A stretch of 64,000 nt of DNA from Liolophura sinensis. Taxonomy: Eukaryota; Mollusca; Polyplacophora; Chitonida; Chitonidae. The notes beneath the pieces are model-generated. The model saw only the letters and a list, made by a program, of their open reading frames with translations, was not told the origin of the DNA and made no database searches. Shown here one piece after another: positions 60,645-64,000 of this stretch (the first letter of the stretch is position 1; every line of letters begins with the position of its first letter). The position numbers and the translations under genes are program-made. The stretch is taken from positions 60,743,249 through 60,807,248 of the forward strand of contig NC_088295.1 in NCBI RefSeq assembly GCF_032854445.1, read 5' to 3'.

Positions 60645-60780
60645 AGACGTAACCATTGAATCTATGCGTCGAAACCGACATTCCCATGTCAGCCGCTACC
60701 CAAAATGGACGATCCAGGTCAATAATCGCAACTCCTATTCTTAAATCGACATTTAACACAAACCACAAAAGAAGTAATAA
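60645..60780 (+). pseudogene. Frame-disrupted relative of the receptor's last tail exon
   Basis: The plus strand encodes NLCVETDIPMSAATQNGRS, then RSIIATPILKSTFNTNHK. Over about 38 residues this matches the start of the receptor's final exon (NLCMETDIHMPAVNQYVR, then TRSIIAVPIPKMTFDTNQQK) on the opposite strand 59 kb away. In the matching frame a stop lies just before NLC, and the upstream bases align only with a small indel; after NTNHK similarity is lost. No convincing acceptor in the right frame. Probably a fragment of a paralogous receptor gene. Confidence 0.6.
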
Positions 60781-61194
60781 AGTATATGAGTACGAAATTA
60801 GAACGGAATCATGCCAAGAGAAGCAGTCAACAGCTTTCAATGATACTATGCTGTTTTGTTCGAATAAGGGAAATCAGCATAAAAATCCCTTGCCATGCTA
60901 GTTAAAAGTTATTGTTAGTAAAATATTATCTCGGTTGAGCTTTGAGTGCAACGGTTTATATATCAAATAGTTACTCTGAATTAGAAAACCAGTATCAAGA
61001 AGAGTGCCAAATATTCTGGACTTTCTGTCTGTATATCCATTGAAGGGAATTATACCCACTGTAAAAATTAAGACACTTTGAGTGAAGGCCTTACATGGAA
61101 TGACTTTTGCACAGTAGTTTTTCTCACTGTAATCACTCGTGACCTTGACTGAACACGTAACACACGGGACGAAGCAAATGTTTCAAAGCGAGAT

Positions 61195-61440
61195 ATACAC
61201 ACGCCATGTACCCCAGCCAACACGGGTAAATGGGACCCATGTGGCAATTTAGTGGGTGTAACTGGGCCTAGCTGGGCTTGGGTTTTGCGTGGGCAGGGAC
61301 ATGAGTTGCAAGTGCGGCCCAACCTGTCTTGCCCATCTTACGTTCGGCTACCTATCCAAGGTCTGAGTGGAAATCACAAACTGGGTCCCATCTTTAACTC
61401 ATATGGGCATGATTACCACCACCTCCGGTCGGAACCCCGT
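61195..61440. repeat. Degenerate GGGCCCAT-type low-copy repeat
   Basis: GC-richer stretch with recurrent TGGGACCCATGTGG / CTGGGCCTAGCTGGGC / TGGGTCCCATC / CATATGGGC phrases, a style of internally repetitive element. The open frames over it are repeat artefacts. Confidence 0.45.
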
Positions 61441-64000
61441 TTGTAAGCACCCGTAAATAATTTTCTCTCTATTTTTACTAGAAGTATAAACAGTCTAAGT
61501 GAATGTTGTACCCAGAAGTTGTACATAGAAATAATGTATCTTATGAAAAAACTATGGACTAAGAATAGTTGATATGGGCATGCGCACGCGATAGTTGCAG
61601 ACGCGCCAAACGATAATTGCCTGCCTGCTTCAGCCAGGTAAGAGCGTCTCATTGAATGACTTAATGCGACAGAATTGCTTTACAAAGTCTGGTGAAATCT
61701 TAGTAGTTAAGCAGACAGTACTTCGAAGTTCTATTCTACGTTCAGCCTGTATGTATCTTGAAGAGCACTGGGGTCTAAAAGGCTGCGAGTGGTCTCGATG
61801 TTTGGTATTGTTTTTGTTGTTGTTGTAAATATTATCAGCTGCACTCAGACCGGAGTTATCTGGCCCTCCTTCATTACTTTTAGCTTAGGTGTTTGGAATA
61901 TTATTGTAGATCTCAGTGTTATCACAAGCCACTCCTGACTCGCAGCAAATCAATAAATATATCGTAATGTTAATATTGTCTTCAGTATTGTGAAATGTCA
62001 ACATCATTTGAAAAAAAAAATCACAAAAAGTTAGCTTGACAATAGATTCACCTGGACTAAAAACTAGATCATACTCACATCATCGACGCCGTTGTAGACA
62101 TACTCCAATTTCTGGCCAAACTTCGAAACTTGTAACTTCTTAGTATTCTGATGAGGATATAATAATTAAATCGCTAAAACCATAGTGCTCAATTCGCTGA
62201 TTGAATTTTCATTTTAGATTGAATGTGTGCTACAACATTCATAAATTTATTTTATTACGTAAATAAATGATTCTTACCAATCATACTAAGGGAGATACCC
62301 ACTGGCAGTGAATAAAGTGATCATTTTCGGGAGAACTGTCCTAATTACGTTACTGCCTGTAGAGTTCATGCGTGGCACACTATTGTTTGTTCCGTGGGTT
62401 TTACAAGCTTTTACAACACTCCCATCACTGCCTACCAATAAACTGCCTTCAAACCATGATTTAACTCTGCAACAGCTACCTAATCAGTGCAACTTACAAA
62501 AATGTGTACACAAATTATTATTATTTAAACTAAGTTTAGTACGAGGTAAAGTCTGCCAGCAACCCATAAACCTGACCGCCATCATTTAAGTGAAACATTC
62601 TATTTTTGATAGAGGTAAGAAGATATATTGTGGGAGAGAGATTGATGTCCAAAGCTTTAACAGCGCTAGAGAATCTGTAGGGGGACATATCCATATTACC
62701 TAACCTGCAACGATCAACCCTAAGACAGCTGAACAGCAGTGCCCCGGGTTGTGATCTGTCATTGCCTGAGGGTGTATCTTTTCCATGAAAGAATCACTGG
62801 AGATCAAACTTTCCTATGAACGCGAAGTTAAAAACAAAATAGTAAGTACAATTTCCAAAACAAACAGTTTTAAAGCAGTGTCATACAAATCTACTCATTT
62901 CTGCAATCAGATTTTTTTTCTCTTTGAATGTTACTGATATTAGGCAGTTTTATCAAATCTGAAATGATATTCAAGTTAATGCATATAATCTGCATTTATA
63001 TATTTGTTTTCACATGTAACAGAGAAAATGTCTAGGAGTTTTATGAACGCATAAAATTCAGAATTTCAAACGACCTCTTCATAGTTTGCCTTCACGTTTG
63101 GTCAAGCATTAACACTCAAAACTGACCACAAACCTCATTTTTACTTCTCACGCTTCTGATAAATGATTTTGCCTATTAAATTTTACCTCACAGGTAATCA
63201 TGTGATTTTTCATGATGGTGTAACGTTGAGATATGAAAATGAAAATGAAAGAACAATAATATGTACTAGTATGTATTAAGCTGAAATGGTGTCGTGATGC
63301 TGTGTGCTCTGTGACAGAAGACGATTTGGCCTTTTAATCTTTCTACCATAGCCATATTATACAAGTGCATTTTTTTTCGGGCATTTGTTATTGGAAATCC
63401 AGGTGGGCGAAGTATTGATAAATGCATAAGGCGAACTATGTCATACATTATGACAAATGATATGGCAATGAAATTCAACCTGTGCGGACGAAATGGTAAG
63501 ACATCATTCAAGGACACAAATTTGTTTGACATAGTCTTCCGTAAGTATGTTGTAAACGTCCATACATAGATTCTTTGAAGGCGCAAGGGTGTATGACTTG
63601 AAGAAGATATGTATCAGTAATGCAAATGTGGTCATGTGTTATGGAGGACAGTTAGGATGAACCTTTGTCAGACAGCTTTTTGGCGGAGTTACGCCCATTC
63701 AGTATCCTATGATTCTACCTTTTGTATATATTACCCTATTTCTTTCACCTCTGCAACCAGTATTTTGAAACATTCTCACAGAACTATGAGTTGTAGAGGA
63801 ATACCCTGCAGTCTTGTGAAGGGCTGATCTTAAGTCCCCCATCAAATGAGTTTTAGCATCATTTTCATAATAATTGTGTGCATAAATTCCATTAAAAAAG
63901 TGCTTAATTGATTGAAAATGTTGAAGGTTTACAGTATTCACTTCTTTATTCTTATACCTTTAATATACTGCCTAGCATAAATGCATTTCTGTTCCTTGAA
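61441..64000. other. Right end of the window, no supportable gene
   Basis: Short frames without motifs. A SINE-like fragment is at 62545-62610 (AAAGTCTGCCAGCAACC, ATTTAAGTGAAACATTCT). Nothing else recognised. Confidence 0.35.

Noticed and set aside
1-64000. CRISPR arrays, bacterial operons, tRNA and rRNA genes
   Set aside because: The window is eukaryotic; the repeats present have no CRISPR-like spacer structure, and the only tRNA-like sequences are SINE heads.

Overview
Animal nuclear DNA: AT-rich, intron-rich and full of SINEs and other transposon debris. The organism is probably a lophotrochozoan, most likely a mollusc. This rests on gene style and on a tRNA-derived SINE with an (AAATA)n tail whose core is of a type I know to be common in molluscs; the species cannot be named.

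I can support one gene in detail. It lies on the minus strand and runs from a signal-peptide exon at 47,451 down to a stop codon at 1,250. It encodes a type I membrane receptor of the immunoglobulin superfamily: signal peptide, one V-like Ig domain (its exon is present twice), six further Ig domains each on its own exon, one fibronectin III domain, a transmembrane helix followed by RRRK, and a tyrosine-rich cytoplasmic tail made from very small exons. All Ig exons are symmetrical (phase 1-1). Joining my exon calls with one copy of Ig1 gives an unbroken frame of about 1,066 residues, or about 1,181 with both copies. The order resembles nephrin and CD22-like adhesion or signalling receptors, but I cannot assign an orthologue. 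The one weak link is the FN3 exon, whose splice sites are poor.

Two parts of the gene show recent or repeated remodelling. (1) At the cytoplasmic end (3.9-6.6 kb) a block carrying the end of the TM exon plus a 25-nt and a 65-nt exon has been tandemly multiplied, so the tail has two near-identical YENV (Grb2-SH2 type, YxN) modules, then a diverged YEKV module; decayed copies of the TM exon end sit between them. (2) At the N-terminal end a 3.25 kb segment with the first Ig exon is tandemly duplicated (39,340-42,592 and 42,593-46,862), with no coding difference seen. Only the second copy carries a 1,004-bp TG...CA solo LTR, flanked by a 4-bp target duplication, and the first copy keeps the empty site.

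The 21.8 kb intron between the two ends (20,066-41,857) is a transposon graveyard: a Penelope-like fragment with inverted hammerhead-like termini, a 32-bp minisatellite, a 1.8 kb foldback element, a Tc1-like relic, a broken fragment with a Walker A motif that may be Polinton- or adintovirus-like, an array of about 330-bp repeats, a LINE relic and several SINEs. From 47.5 to 64 kb I find no supportable gene, only SINE pieces, a 159-bp hairpin and, at 60.6 kb on the plus strand, a frame-disrupted relative of the receptor's last tail exon.
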